Shown here: positions 53,301 to 64,000 of the stretch, one piece after another
Layout of the letters: every line of letters starts with the position of its first letter
How positions within the stretch are numbered: position 1 is the first letter of the stretch
Made by a program: the position numbers and the translations under genes
Notes under the pieces: generated by a model
Seen by the model: the letters and a program-made list of their open reading frames with translations, nothing else
What the model was told of the DNA's origin: nothing
Database searches by the model: none
Assembly: GCA_942159475.1 (NCBI GenBank)
Contig: OW804095.1
Coordinates: forward strand, 58,680,773-58,744,772
DNA: 64,000 nt
DNA from: Sthenelais limicola
Lineage: Eukaryota > Annelida > Polychaeta > Phyllodocida > Sigalionidae
Direction: 5' to 3'

Positions 53301-56300
53301 CCTTTATTTATTCATATCCCCTATCCTGACTCTCAAATACCTTTAATTTAATTATTTCAAAGGTAAAAGCATTTTTACCCAAGATGTCTGTTCTTAAAAT
53401 CCACCCATACTGATCCGCTTGAAGATCACTTGAGGCAATAGCTAGTGTAATTGAAACTAGCGGGGGAGTGTCGGTTTTTTGTCAGTCTGTCCCAAATCGT
53501 ATGAGGAATTGCTTTTAAGAGTAGTTAAAACTGTAACTTTATAACGAATTTCACAAAAGACTAAAGTCTCTGCCTCTTCAACTCTATCCTAATCCATAGC
53601 CCTGTAGAATGGACAATTTAAATAATAAAAAGGGAGTAATATTGATATTTCCGCTTCCGCTTGATAATCCACCTATAGGCAATACTATCCAAACATTTAG
53701 GGTTTCCCAAGTCTAAGAAGATTAAAATGGAACCGCTGGAAGACCTGGAACTCACTTTCAGATACGGGTCTCCCTTTCCTACCCATTTCTCGTATAAAAA
53801 GGTGCTTTGATTTTAATTGAATTCATTTTAAAAAATACTGGTGTTCACCAACATGAATAATTTGGGATGTGACATTGTGTACTATATTGTTCGTCCCTTA
53901 AACATTAACTTATAATAACATGAATTTGGCATTTTCCATACATATCAAAATACATGGGGAATTGGACTTTGTTATATCATATTATGCAATATTACGCAAT
54001 GATTGCATCACAGTGATTAACCACATTATTATTGTCTCTCTGTTCGCACATGTTATTCATACAAGACCTCATTCATATATATATGATTTACCAAGAGGTG
54101 ACATAATTCATGCATGCCTGAACCCAAGTAGCCCACCGTCGAGGGGCGTTCGTACAATTTCATATAGGCCTAATACATGTATAAGATCCCTTCGCCCTAT
54201 ATGTCTGTCTTTGGCGCTAAGGGATGTTTTTGTCCTCAAAACTGAGCGTTGCCAAGAGTGAAATGGAATGACTTTGGTCATATGGAAACCTCGCCCTTGG
54301 TCTAATGATATTGATGAATGGTTATTTGGATATATGGCACAGCTAACTCTCCTAGAAGCAAAAACACCATGTACAGCCTTTTATTTTGCTACTTTCCAAA
54401 GTCAACAATTATTGTTTCTCATTATTCCGTGTCAATGAATTTGATCATCATGTTTCCTCTCCCAGTGACTGTCAGGCATTTGACTCACTCTACCCGTTTT
54501 GAGTACTCGTACGTACATGTACATCAGCCAAATTCTACACTTGGCTATTTACAGTGGATGGAAATGAACATTTCATGCATTATATAGGCCTATATATTTT
54601 GTATTACAATTCCGTGATACTATGGTTTAACATGTAATCGATAATCGGATCGCATAATCAATCCCTACAAAAGTACTTTTCTTAAATAATAATTTAATTA
54701 CGTCGCATGTGATTGACTTACTTTTATAATTTGATTGTTCTTACTTTGCCGATTGCATATTTCTTGAAGTCTACGATTCATTCATAGGCTTACACAGAAC
54801 TTTACACAACGATTTCCATGTAGAAATCGCCACCTGGTGTCCACAAAAAGCACCACCTGGCGCTCATGAATAGCAACTATGGGCATCACAGAATGGTATA
54901 TTCAAGCATAGTAACATGTCATTTTACCCACAAGTGGTCTTGTTTTAACCTACTTTGTTGATTTTGTCACACGTGCTGAACACGATTAACATCAACATGA
55001 CCTTAAACTAGCTTTGATTCGGATGTATAGTGTGTCCACCATTGACTTGATCCGTTGGGAAACTTGGACAACGCATGCAAATTCGTAAATTTCACCCTCG
55101 TTATTTTTTTTATAATTTTTGTTTTGAGTTTTGCAATAATCAAGTTGTTATCACAAATTATAACCATCTGAATATCGTATAGCAAGTTAAAAACAAGGCA
55201 CTATTCCTAATATCAATTGAATTACACAATTTAAAGCATTGCGATATGTGTATACTGTTAAGCCATATCCGGTATACCAGCCTTTTCTAGATCGCATATA
55301 TTATACGTGGCCAGGAACATGGTGAAATAATACCATTGTCTCTTCAATGTGTTCCGTGGAAAATAAAATAAAGTATATTGAATAGGGAAAATAATACAAA
55401 ATTTGCAGGAACCAGGAAGCTTCGGGCATATAATTATTATTTATTTATATATAGCTGTGTTTAGCTAATCTTCAATTTTCCTCATGCATCTCTCTATATA
55501 CATCATTATGTAAAACAAAGCAAAATGTTTCAATCAGAAAACTCTTGTACCGACCCATTGAGAGGCCAATCTCTGGCGGGCCTCTGTCTGGTTTCGTTAT
55601 ACTTTGAACTATTTTCGTTATGTGCCTTTGGCTGCAACCACTAAAGTATCTTGCTGGAGGGCGTGGACTATTTCAGGCACGAGAGTGTATCCTGTGGAGG
55701 TTCGTTACTCGTTGGCATAAATATATACCGTATTAATTATTTTAGTAATGGCTATCATTTTACTATTGCCTAATAATGACCAACCGAATGCAAATAACTT
55801 TCTATGGTTCAACCTATAAGTACCAATTGGTATGGAAACCACGCGGAGTACTTTATATAAAAAAGGAATGCTATAGTATAACGCAAGAATAATATAGATA
55901 ATATTTAATTCATAGAAGCTAAACCGGTATACAGTGTTCAATCCCTCATGCCATGCAGTAAAGTATCTTTGATGCCAGGAAAATATGCGCATGAATACAT
56001 CTTTGTGAACCTAGACCAATTGATGTCAAAGTACAATAAACTCATGACAGATTTTTCATTTATGGCCGAATAAATCATGCATTTTGCTCATTACTAAAAT
56101 CATTAAAGTCTCATTCTTATCTACATTACCATGGAATAACTTTATCCGATTAAGATCTGACCATCAACAGGGCATTGTATGGATTATAGGTCGTTTCTGG
56201 TATCAGTATCAATGAGGTGAGGTATGTCTTATCATTACGAGCATCCTCAGCCAGCCTCATGTATGTGTTTAAGATTCATTTTGATAGATAATAGTTCGTG

Positions 56301-58627
56301 TCAAGTATTTTTCAAAGGAGGAATGTTTGTAGAAACAAAGTTCAAACTGTTCCGCGTGATCATCTCATCAATATATCACTCAGTCAGTCAATAATGATGC
56401 CCATAAATGTGTAGAAGTATGATCAAAGAATTGAGACGTAAATTTATAGGAAACAAATCCGAATTACAAAGATCTTCGGTGAGGGAAACATTAGCGCAAA
56501 ATGCCCTTCAAGAGCGAGGAATAAATCATGAGGTTTTGGGTTGATTCGTGTTTTATATGGTCATAATAACCTTCAGAAATGACACGATCTAAACCTTGCT
56601 ACAAATGTTGAAGATGAAAGACTAGAGAGGGTCAGTGTCCAGGAGTGTGATAATGATTTTGACTTCTCTTAAATTGACCACTCTCAAGTGATCAGACATC
56701 TCTGTCTGCAATTTGTTTTATTTTACTTTTGTTATGACATTGCTCCTATTTATATGTGTTTAGAATTGTAAAAGCCTCGAAGGTAACAACAAGAAATAAA
56801 ATATTAAACAAAAGATCCTCAAACCATATACATGCCTATGGCGACCTTCTACCATTTAGTCATTTATGGTTTGGTTGAATGATAAAGGTGCAAGGAATCA
56901 TATAAGTCGGAAGGGGTAGCTACTACTAAATTTAATATATGGACACATGCTATTGGATCAGTTAGGCTGAACATAGATATTAAAGTATACATTTTACAAA
57001 TACATTCATGGTATTAACTATAAGGCCTTCAAAAACAATGCAAGAGCTATTTACATTTGGCAGGATGTCTATTTTATTTAAATGATATATGTACAACTAT
57101 AAGACCTTTTATACCCCCAAACCATGACTGATGATCATCGAGTGATCCTCTTCTGTTATACTTAAGGCATACATATTTGTATACCAAATTGTAAAAGAAA
57201 ACTATCACTGTACATTTGTAGAGAATTATCGACAGTCAATCAATGACTGAGATGACATATTGTTACTCTACACACAAACGATGCAAGAACCACCAAGGCA
57301 AGGGAGCTGGAATCCTCCCGCATGCAGCTGGAGCGCTCCTTTGATTGGCTAACATATTAGCAATAAAAGTTTTCAAATTCAAATTAACAACAAATTACAT
57401 CAGCTATAGCAGTTAATTAAATGGGTTATCGACTGTTTACAGTGCGATTATCCTGTGAGTTTTCAGGCGATTGTATAATCAAGCAGTGAACGAGTATTGA
57501 GTTCACTCTTGAAAGAATAACAGATAACGTGTTGTTCTCTACTATAATGGAACTCTCTGTCGTTATTCACCCCCGAGGAGGTTTTTTTTCCAGCTTAGTA
57601 TATTTTCATTTTGGTATCTTACCACATAGACTTCACTTGCCTACTATTTATTCTTAACGAAACATACTTCTGTTAGGGGCAGCCAAAAATACAATTGAAA
57701 GGCTTATTTATATTGACACGCCCATCCGTCCCGGTTCGGGTTCGCATGGATTGTTTTCTCTTTTGTTTTGTCAGCAGACCATGAGTCATGCACCTTCGAG
57801 TTACCATTAGAGAAAGTAGACGAAATTGTTAGCGCGTGACGCATTCGTAAAAACAGTGGTTATTTTTATATTAACAAAGTAATGATAAAATCTTACTGAA
57901 TACTCTTTTCATTTTTCAGCCGAGAGGAAGACTTCACTGGGAAAGGACTGGCATAGTCAATGTCTGAAATGTAATCGTTGCAAGAAAACTCTTTCACCTG
58001 GGTCACACGCAGAAGTACGTTTATTTCTGCATACAAATGCACGACAAAAGCTCTTCCTTTACTGCTCAGAATACTGTTGGTTTTTTATATCAATTTTTGT
58101 ATATATTTCAACACCTACATTTCTCGTGATTAGAACAGTTTTCATAGACAGCTCGAGAATGATACATGGTAAACTTCCTCTCTACCATTTATTACATGGG
58201 ATCGTGTAATGTAAATGAATGTTCCATTAATATATTCAAACCTTTTGCTTCGATGTAGCACTTAGGACAACCTTACTGCCATCATCCTTGCTACGCTGCA
58301 GAATACGGACCAGGAGGTTAAGCATTTGTTTCCATAGAATATATCTATACTTTCCTAACATTAAAATTGGCACTCATTAAGAACAGTTATTGAAATCAAG
58401 TCATCAATACTAAATACATCCATTACCTCTGATATTAAAGAAACCAAGTATGTAAATATCCATATTGTATAATGATAATATAGTTTACGAGACACAAGAA
58501 TCTTTCTATTTATATAGGACAAAAACTAAACTGATAAAATTTCTCTCAAGCTAAACTTTATTGTCTTCTCGTTTTTCTCTCAGGATATGGACATGGAGGA
58601 GCAGAAAGTCACAAATTCAAGAAGTGA
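50372..58627 (+). CDS. CRIP1: CRIP-type single-LIM protein, four coding exons
   Basis: Exons 50372-50411, 57920-58014, 58259-58316 and 58584-58627 join in phase (GT-AG throughout) to 78 codons plus TGA, against 77 in human CRIP1. The start [13 protein letters not shown] and the blocks [34 protein letters not shown] and [10 protein letters not shown] follow CRIP1 almost residue for residue. The LIM zinc ligands (Cys4, Cys7, His25, Cys28, Cys31, Cys34, Cys52 and a Cys at 56) are all present. CRIPs are small cytoplasmic/nuclear LIM adaptors, linked in vertebrates to zinc handling and cytoskeleton. Intron 1 is about 7.5 kb. It holds no other gene I can see; splice sites for exons 2-4 have good pyrimidine tracts. 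The symbol is by similarity; orthology to CRIP1 versus CRIP2/3 is not resolved. Confidence 0.93.
54829..54865. promoter_or_regulatory. Paired CTCF-like motifs in CRIP intron 1
   Basis: GCCACCTGGTGTCC and CACCACCTGGCGCTC lie 21 bp apart in the same orientation, both near the CTCF core CCACYAGRKGGC (reverse complement). A motif guess only. Confidence 0.2.
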
Positions 58628-58934
58628 AGAAATGTCTGCAACGACAGACAATCAGCTGCTTATTATTCATGTCAACATAGAAAAGAAAAATTGTAAAACG
58701 AGATATCTTACTTCCGAAATGACTCTTCACATTAATTGTGAATATACACACTAATTTAACTCCATTTCGCTCTAGGTTAATATATAGGTACACTGTTTAG
58801 TCGAAAACAATTAGAAATGCACTGTGTACTGATCAGTAATAGAAGCCAATTGGTCATGGGACGGGCCGTCAATATTTGGTCAGGTACAACTGATAAAATG
58901 CTTATCGTTCCAGACGAGCCTCATTGAGAAGCCT

Positions 58935-58940
58935 AATAAA
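58935..58940 (+). terminator. Candidate polyadenylation signal of the CRIP gene
   Basis: AATAAA about 308 nt after the CRIP stop codon; no earlier AATAAA seen after the last exon. Confidence 0.4.
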
Positions 58941-61149
58941 AATGCTTGAGCAATGAGAATGTGTTGTTTTAATTACCGAATTTTTATGTTTAGGATAGTT
59001 TTAATGTTCCCAAGAGATTTTGAATGATGCACAACTTAATGATATATCAATACATTTCAGTGGGGTCATTTACATACCTAAAGGCATAGTAAAAGGTATA
59101 GTAAAATTAGGCCTAAAATATAGCATTTAATAAGAGATGGGCAAAATAATTATTGACTACGGCTTCATAGTTGATTTTTCAGAAAACGGTCTAAAAATAG
59201 GTGTTTGGGGTCATAATTTCCATGATATTAGTTGTAGATAGAAGAGTACTGGTACTCTCTTTTCCAGCACAGAATCCATTTGTGGTGGCTAAAAAGTCCA
59301 GAATTTCAGAAGGTCATGTTTATTATGTCGAAGTCTCCCCAATGGGAGAATTGACTATATAGTGTCTCTCATGTCAAAGACCCACCACCCTGCACCACCT
59401 CATGACCCTTGAAACAAGGTGGCTTGATAGAATCAAGATAAACACTGCCTAATACCAGAGAATTTCATAATTTGGATACAAGAATATTCTTTTATGTCAT
59501 GGCGGGCGAAATAAATAAGGCACCTTGCACCCCTCCAAGGTTTGCCCCCTCCCCAAAACGCAGCCCCCTTTCAGAATCTGCACAAAAAAGTTGCCCCCCC
59601 CCCCTCCCACGCCTGAAAATTCTCACAAGAGGCCCAGTGGTTAATTATGAACAGTCCCTTATAGAGATGAATATGTTAAAGTGTCAACAAATGGGTTAAT
59701 GGTCACTTTTAAGACAACAAACATTATGGATCCATAAATACAACATCCTTGTCCCAATTATTCTACCTTCATTTATGACTAACGTATACTGACTCACAAG
59801 CCAACTGAGAAAGCTTAGGTGAAAAGGTCTTGTTTAACACAAGAGGGCACTGAGGGTCCTGTACAGCGTCAAAATGTGGCGCCTGAAATGTCCCTACCTT
59901 CATCCGACCCTCCCAGCAATTGGAACAGTGGTTTAATACAGGTATTTCAAGACGCTTGACATGAGAGGTCAATACTTGGGTTGGTGTATTAATGTTTTGG
60001 TAACTTTACTATTGACTATCGATACCACACTGTTTATGAAATAGTATGGATGGTAATAGCCCTAGAGTATACTACAGCTTTTGGGTTTCTATAGTCCTCT
60101 CCTTAGGCGTAGGGGGAAAAAGAGTGGATGAGACAAAATGTGTGACACCTTGGTGCCAAAATTTATGGAAAGAGAGAGAAATAGGATTAGATTGTATACA
60201 GGGGTAGTTCCATTTTCAAAAGGAGGTGGCGTGCGCAAAATCTTTCAAATTGTATTCATATATAATTAATTGCTCAGTTCCATAAAGACGCACACTCTTC
60301 CTTCAAAGTAAAAAAAAGGGTTTTATAGAACCTATATAAATGCCGTTTCCATGAATCCCTAATTGTCGTGTATGAGCTTCCCATGTCAGTTTTACATTTA
60401 TATATTAGCCCTATCTATAGGAAGTACAGACACTTTTATACACATCCATCTGGTAATCCGATGTGAAATTGCATACGCTGGGGATTTGAATTCAATGTTG
60501 GGAGGTCAGGAGGAATTGCCAAATTGTCCTAAAAGTCGCAAAACCTCCCGCCAAGTTGGGAGGTTGGCAGCTCTGGGACAATCATTTGTGAGCACACAAG
60601 TCACAAATGCCCTAGCTTGATTTTGAAAAGGGCTGTGTGTGGGAGGGGGCGGGACGCCCCCTCACTCCGCCCCTGGCCTAGGTTTCCCATGGTCATGCCC
60701 ACCATGTAGGTCGATATATTATGGAAAGCGGAATGCATATAACCGAAAATTGCGCATGCGCAAAAAGCGGCTCCATAGTAATTCAATGGGGAGCGTACTT
60801 TTCGCATCCATCAATATCGGCCGATACATATGGGATGGTCCGACAAAAGCGATTGCGCTAAATGCGGGTTGCGCTTTTTTCGGCCGGTAATTTTTGTCAC
60901 GAGAAATGCGGCCGAAAAAACACGGTTGACTATGCGTCAAAGGCGCATGTATGACCGAAATCAGCGCATGACCCACCGATATACGCGCATGAAACACCGA
61001 TATTTTCGCCCCTGGTTGCGTCAAATGCGGCCGCGAAAATAATGCCTGGCCTGTCCCAATTATGCGGTCACATATAGGAATATAAAATGAATACCGGGTA
61101 TATCTGAGTATATTTAGTATCACATTGATTTAAAGTATCAGTTCTGTTA
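58941..61149. other. No gene; repeats and a CG-rich inverted pair
   Basis: Poly-C tracts near 59,597. Around 60,740-61,040 CpG-rich GCGCATG motifs recur, and TTTTTTCGGCCG (60875-60886) pairs perfectly with CGGCCGAAAAAA (60909-60920). Open frames here are short and have no recognisable domain. Confidence 0.45.
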
Positions 61150-61237
61150 TATTAAATTGCATTCATTTTTGTCTTAAATGTGGGTTATTTGAGAGGATTG
61201 GTGAAGGCGAATTGTACATTTTCTGAAGATCTGACCC
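61150..61237. mobile_element. Right-end fragment of the 49727 element family
   Basis: GGGTTATTTGAGAGGATTGG to TTTTCTGAAGATCTGACCC matches the right half of the 216-bp element with a few substitutions. The left end is missing. Confidence 0.6.
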
Positions 61238-61332
61238 TGGTGTGGTTCTTTGTTGTGCGACACGTTATGGCGACACGTTATGGCGGCGCATGTTTGTGAT
61301 TAGACATAGCCTCCATCATATCTACCGTAGAC

Positions 61333-61501
61333 GTATTTATTTTCGCGCAGATCTATTTTCACATACTAAGTACTTTTACATCTATTCGTGTGTATTTAAA
61401 TTCACGTAGCAAAGAAGTCTCACACCTTGTTTATGCAATAAGTATACCTTTCATGCAGGATTTATTTTCACGCACAAAGATGGGTGCGCGAAAATAAATA
61501 C
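61333..61501. mobile_element. Short inverted-repeat element, 169 bp
   Basis: GTATTTATTTTCGCGCA at the left is exactly complementary to TGCGCGAAAATAAATAC at the right. Degenerate internal copies of TTTATTTTCACGCA occur about three times, so the element may have grown from a repeated motif. Confidence 0.65.
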
Positions 61502-61674
61502 AATAAATACTGCGCGACATTTGTAGCTTTAAGCTAGAAGTATCAGATTAGGGAATTTCATGGTGCAATGGTGTTAGTATATGTGCGTGTGTGTGTATGG
61601 GGGGGGGGGGGCTACACATAAGGGTGATCTCCTTAGAGCTAGGCTATCTACGATAAACTATGTATGTTGATTAG

Positions 61675-62150
61675 AATAGAGGTACTGGAGGAGGTACAGG
61701 AGGGAATGCTGGAGTAGGTGGCCATGGGTCATGTGTGTCGGGGGGGGGGACTGCTGTTGTTGATAGGAATAGAGGTACTGGAGAAGGTACTGGAGTAATT
61801 AAAGGAAGAGGTACATGCAGGGGTAGAGGAGGAGGTACAGGAGGATGTGCTGGAGTTGGTACAGGGGTAGGTAAAAGAGGAGGTACAGGAGGGGGGGGGG
61901 GGGGAGGTACAGGAGGAGGTACAAGAGGAGGGGGTTCTGGAAACGATACAGGAGCAGGGCATGGGGGAAGGTAAACATGATACTGGAAGAGGGTACTGGA
62001 GGATATATAATATAGGAGATACTAGAGGATGTACTGGAGGAGGGGGCACTGGAGGATATACTGTAGGAAAAACTGGAAGAGGTACTGGACAAAGGGTATT
62101 GGAGGAGATACTGGAGGAGATATTGGAGAAGGGGGTACCCTGGAGTAGCT
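61675..62150. repeat. GGAGGTACTGGA-type purine-rich array
   Basis: Irregular array of GGAGGTAC(T/A)GGA and GGAGATACTGGA units, broken by a poly-G run near 61,889-61,904 and by GGGTA blocks. Open frames on both strands are by-products. Confidence 0.85.
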
Positions 62151-62209
62151 TTAATTGTGAAAAACAATGATAATACCACCGTCCGATTTATCAAGCACAA
62201 ACAATAGTT

Positions 62210-62465
62210 AACATAGGTTTGAATGGAACTCCAATTGAATCCTATGTTAATTCTTACTGCACAATTTTTGGTTTGCATAGGTTTGAATGGAACTCCCATT
62301 GGATCCTATGTTAGTTCTTACTGCACAATTTTTTTTTGCATAGGTTTGAATGGAACACCCATTGGATCCTATGTTAATTCTTACTGCACAATCTTTTGTT
62401 TGCATATGTTTCAATGGAGGCCCAATAGACACCAGTGTTATTAGTGTATCATTATTTGTTGTGAG
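62210..62465. repeat. 63-bp tandem repeat, three good copies and one decayed
   Basis: Unit starting ATAGGTTTGAATGGAACTCC and including CCTATGTTAATTCTTACTGC ACAATTTTT (spaced here). Copies begin near 62,214, 62,277 and 62,340, with a diverged fourth to 62,465. Confidence 0.85.
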
Positions 62466-62569
62466 CACTGGAACATATGGGGGATAGTGCATGTTTTAAT
62501 GGCTTTCTCAGCCCTGGAGTAACCACAATTTTCCAAAATTATTCATGACACATTTTAGCAGATTGGACT

Positions 62570-63460
62570 AAATGTGGGGGTACTGGAGGATGTACTGGAG
62601 GAGGTTACTGCATGGGATGAGATAACTGCAGGAGGTAAGTGGAGGAGATTACTGGAGGAGGTTACTGGATATAACTGGAGGAGGTTATTGCAGAAGGTTA
62701 CTGGAAGGAGATTACTGGAGGAGGTTACTGGAGGAATTAATGTAGGAGGTTAATGGAAGAGGTACAGGAGAAGGTTACTGGAGGATACCTCCTCCTGTAT
62801 GTCCTCCTTTACCTCACCCTGTATATCGTCCTGTATATCGTCCTGTACATCCTCATGTACATCCCCCTATACATCCTCCTGTATGTCCCCCTGTACCTCC
62901 TCCTAGCTGTACATCCCCCTGTATGTCCCCCTGTACATCCTTCTGTATGTCACCCTATATATCCTCCGGTATGTGCCCCTATACACCTCCTGTACTTCCC
63001 CCTGAACACCTCCTGTACTTCACCCTGTACATCCCCCTGTATGTCACCCTGTACATCCTCCTGTATGTCCCCCCGTACCTGTTAAAAGTGGTGGAGGAAG
63101 TTACCTGAGGGAGGTTACTGGAGGAGGTACTGGAAAGGGGTATATTTGGTTACTGGAGGAAGTTACCTGAGGTTACGGGGGAGGTACTGGAAAGGGGTAT
63201 AGTTGGTTACTGGAGGAAGTTATCTGAGGAGGTTACTGGAAAGGGGTATAGTTGGTTACTGGAGTAACTCCCTCCAATGAACTCCTCCAGTAACCCTCTC
63301 CAGTAACCTCCTCCATTATCTCCTCTAGTAACCTCCTCCAGTAGGCTCCTCCAGTAACCCTCTCCAGTAACCTCCTCCAGTAACTCCTCCATTAACTTCT
63401 CCAGTAACCTCCCCCAGTAACCCCTCCAGTAACCTCTTCCAGAACATCTCCTACAGTACC
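62570..63460. repeat. Alternating direct and inverted GGAGGTTACTGGA arrays
   Basis: Forward units (62,575-62,785), inverted pyrimidine units CCTCCTGTATGTCC / CCCCTGTACATCC (62,788-63,080), forward units (63,085-63,265), then inverted units CTCCTCCAGTAACC (63,266-63,455). Neighbouring blocks are complementary and could fold back over 150-200 bp. Confidence 0.85.
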
Positions 63461-64000
63461 AGTAATTAATTAGAAGAAAGGGGATGAATGAGGTGAATGT
63501 TTCCACTGAAGCATAGCAAATCTATACTTAAGAGAGGTAACATGGTTCATGTTAATATGATTTGTTGATAGATCTAGGCCCTAACCCATTGAACATACCA
63601 GGTAATGCCAAAAACGGGAAATATCTTAATTTTAAATGGAAAGAAAGCTCGTAAATCCTCCCTTAAAATGGTCCGATCTGAATAAATCCTAACTTTTATC
63701 AAAGAGCAGAACCTCTTTGCCATGTCTATGCATGCTGGCCCATTGCCCCATATTTGATGAGGGGGTTATTAGGGGCAACACATGGGTGATAAGTTTTAGA
63801 CCGACCAATACATTGTTCACAATTGCCTAAATATATGAAAACAATCCGAGGAACAATTGCTCAACTACTCTACATGAATATTCACCAAAACAGTCTCTTG
63901 GTAGGTATAGAATTGTATGATTATATATATATTTATATTGATATTCTTACATAATGATGCCCCCCCCCCCCCCCCCTGCAACCAAGGATACGTCATATAT
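63461..64000. other. No gene; ends in a poly-C tract
   Basis: AT-rich sequence with a C-run at about 63,961-63,976 (a likely sequencing weak point) close to the window end. Confidence 0.5.

Noticed and set aside
59472..59699. 75-codon Pro-rich ORF
   Set aside because: Runs through poly-C tracts and has no recognisable domain or splice context.
61729..62299. Gly-rich and Pro/Ser-rich ORFs on both strands
   Set aside because: By-products of the GGAGGTACTGGA array; no domain, no splice sites.
62753..63506. Leu/Tyr/Pro-rich and Gly/Glu-rich ORFs
   Set aside because: Same low-complexity arrays in inverted orientation.

Overview
This is eukaryotic, almost certainly animal, genomic DNA. It is AT-rich, its genes have GT-AG introns and AATAAA signals, and most of it is transposon-derived. 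The retrotransposon types (Ngaro/DIRS-like tyrosine-recombinase elements), the CACTA-like DUF4806 gene and a SINE-like repeat beginning with a GAGTGAGTGAG run suggest a marine invertebrate. I cannot name the phylum. The only gene I am sure belongs to the host is a CRIP (cysteine-rich intestinal protein) LIM gene, rebuilt from four small exons between 50,372 and 58,627. A second likely host locus is a head-to-head pair of small intronless genes at 21.3-22.4 kb, each with its own TATA box. The two proteins look related to each other and faintly like immediate-early-response (IER) proteins.

Layout. 1-4.3 kb (minus strand): a Mutator-like (MULE-type) DNA transposon gene carrying a C2H2 finger, a Ulp1/C48 protease with textbook catalytic spacing and the start of a DDE core. 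It is broken by frame changes and one in-frame UGA. 4.3-6.5 kb: a 5'-truncated, gag-only Ngaro-like element. 6.5-14.1 kb: a 1.1-kb and a 2.2-kb inverted-repeat element, the second filled with a ~200-bp satellite, plus two solo LTRs and a foldback hairpin. 14.1-21 kb: SINE-like and palindromic repeats and an exact 339-bp tandem duplication. 21-22.6 kb: the divergent gene pair. 22.6-32.3 kb: an odd zone, first of dense independent 15-45-bp tandem duplications and then of shuffled copies of a few sequence blocks.

34.7-40.7 kb: a CACTA/EnSpm-like element with a single-exon tnp2-type transposase followed by a multi-exon DUF4806 gene whose splice phases all agree. 43.8-47.3 kb: a second Ngaro-like element with all four split direct repeats. 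Its gag is intact, its pol has lost the reverse-transcriptase palm by an in-frame deletion, and its tyrosine recombinase is largely open. 47.4-48.4 kb: a splice-flanked piggyBac transposase exon and a coding-like remnant interrupted by a perfect 41-nt palindrome with 7-bp direct repeats. 50.3-58.6 kb: the CRIP gene with a 7.5-kb first intron. 59-64 kb: small inverted-repeat elements and long GGAGGTACTGGA arrays in both orientations.

Most coding sequence is therefore selfish DNA in different states of decay. Both Ngaro copies keep gag and pol in one frame, separated by a single UAG in the same local context, which suggests stop-codon readthrough. The MULE gene has a comparable in-frame UGA. 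All assignments come from reading motifs by eye; no database search was run.
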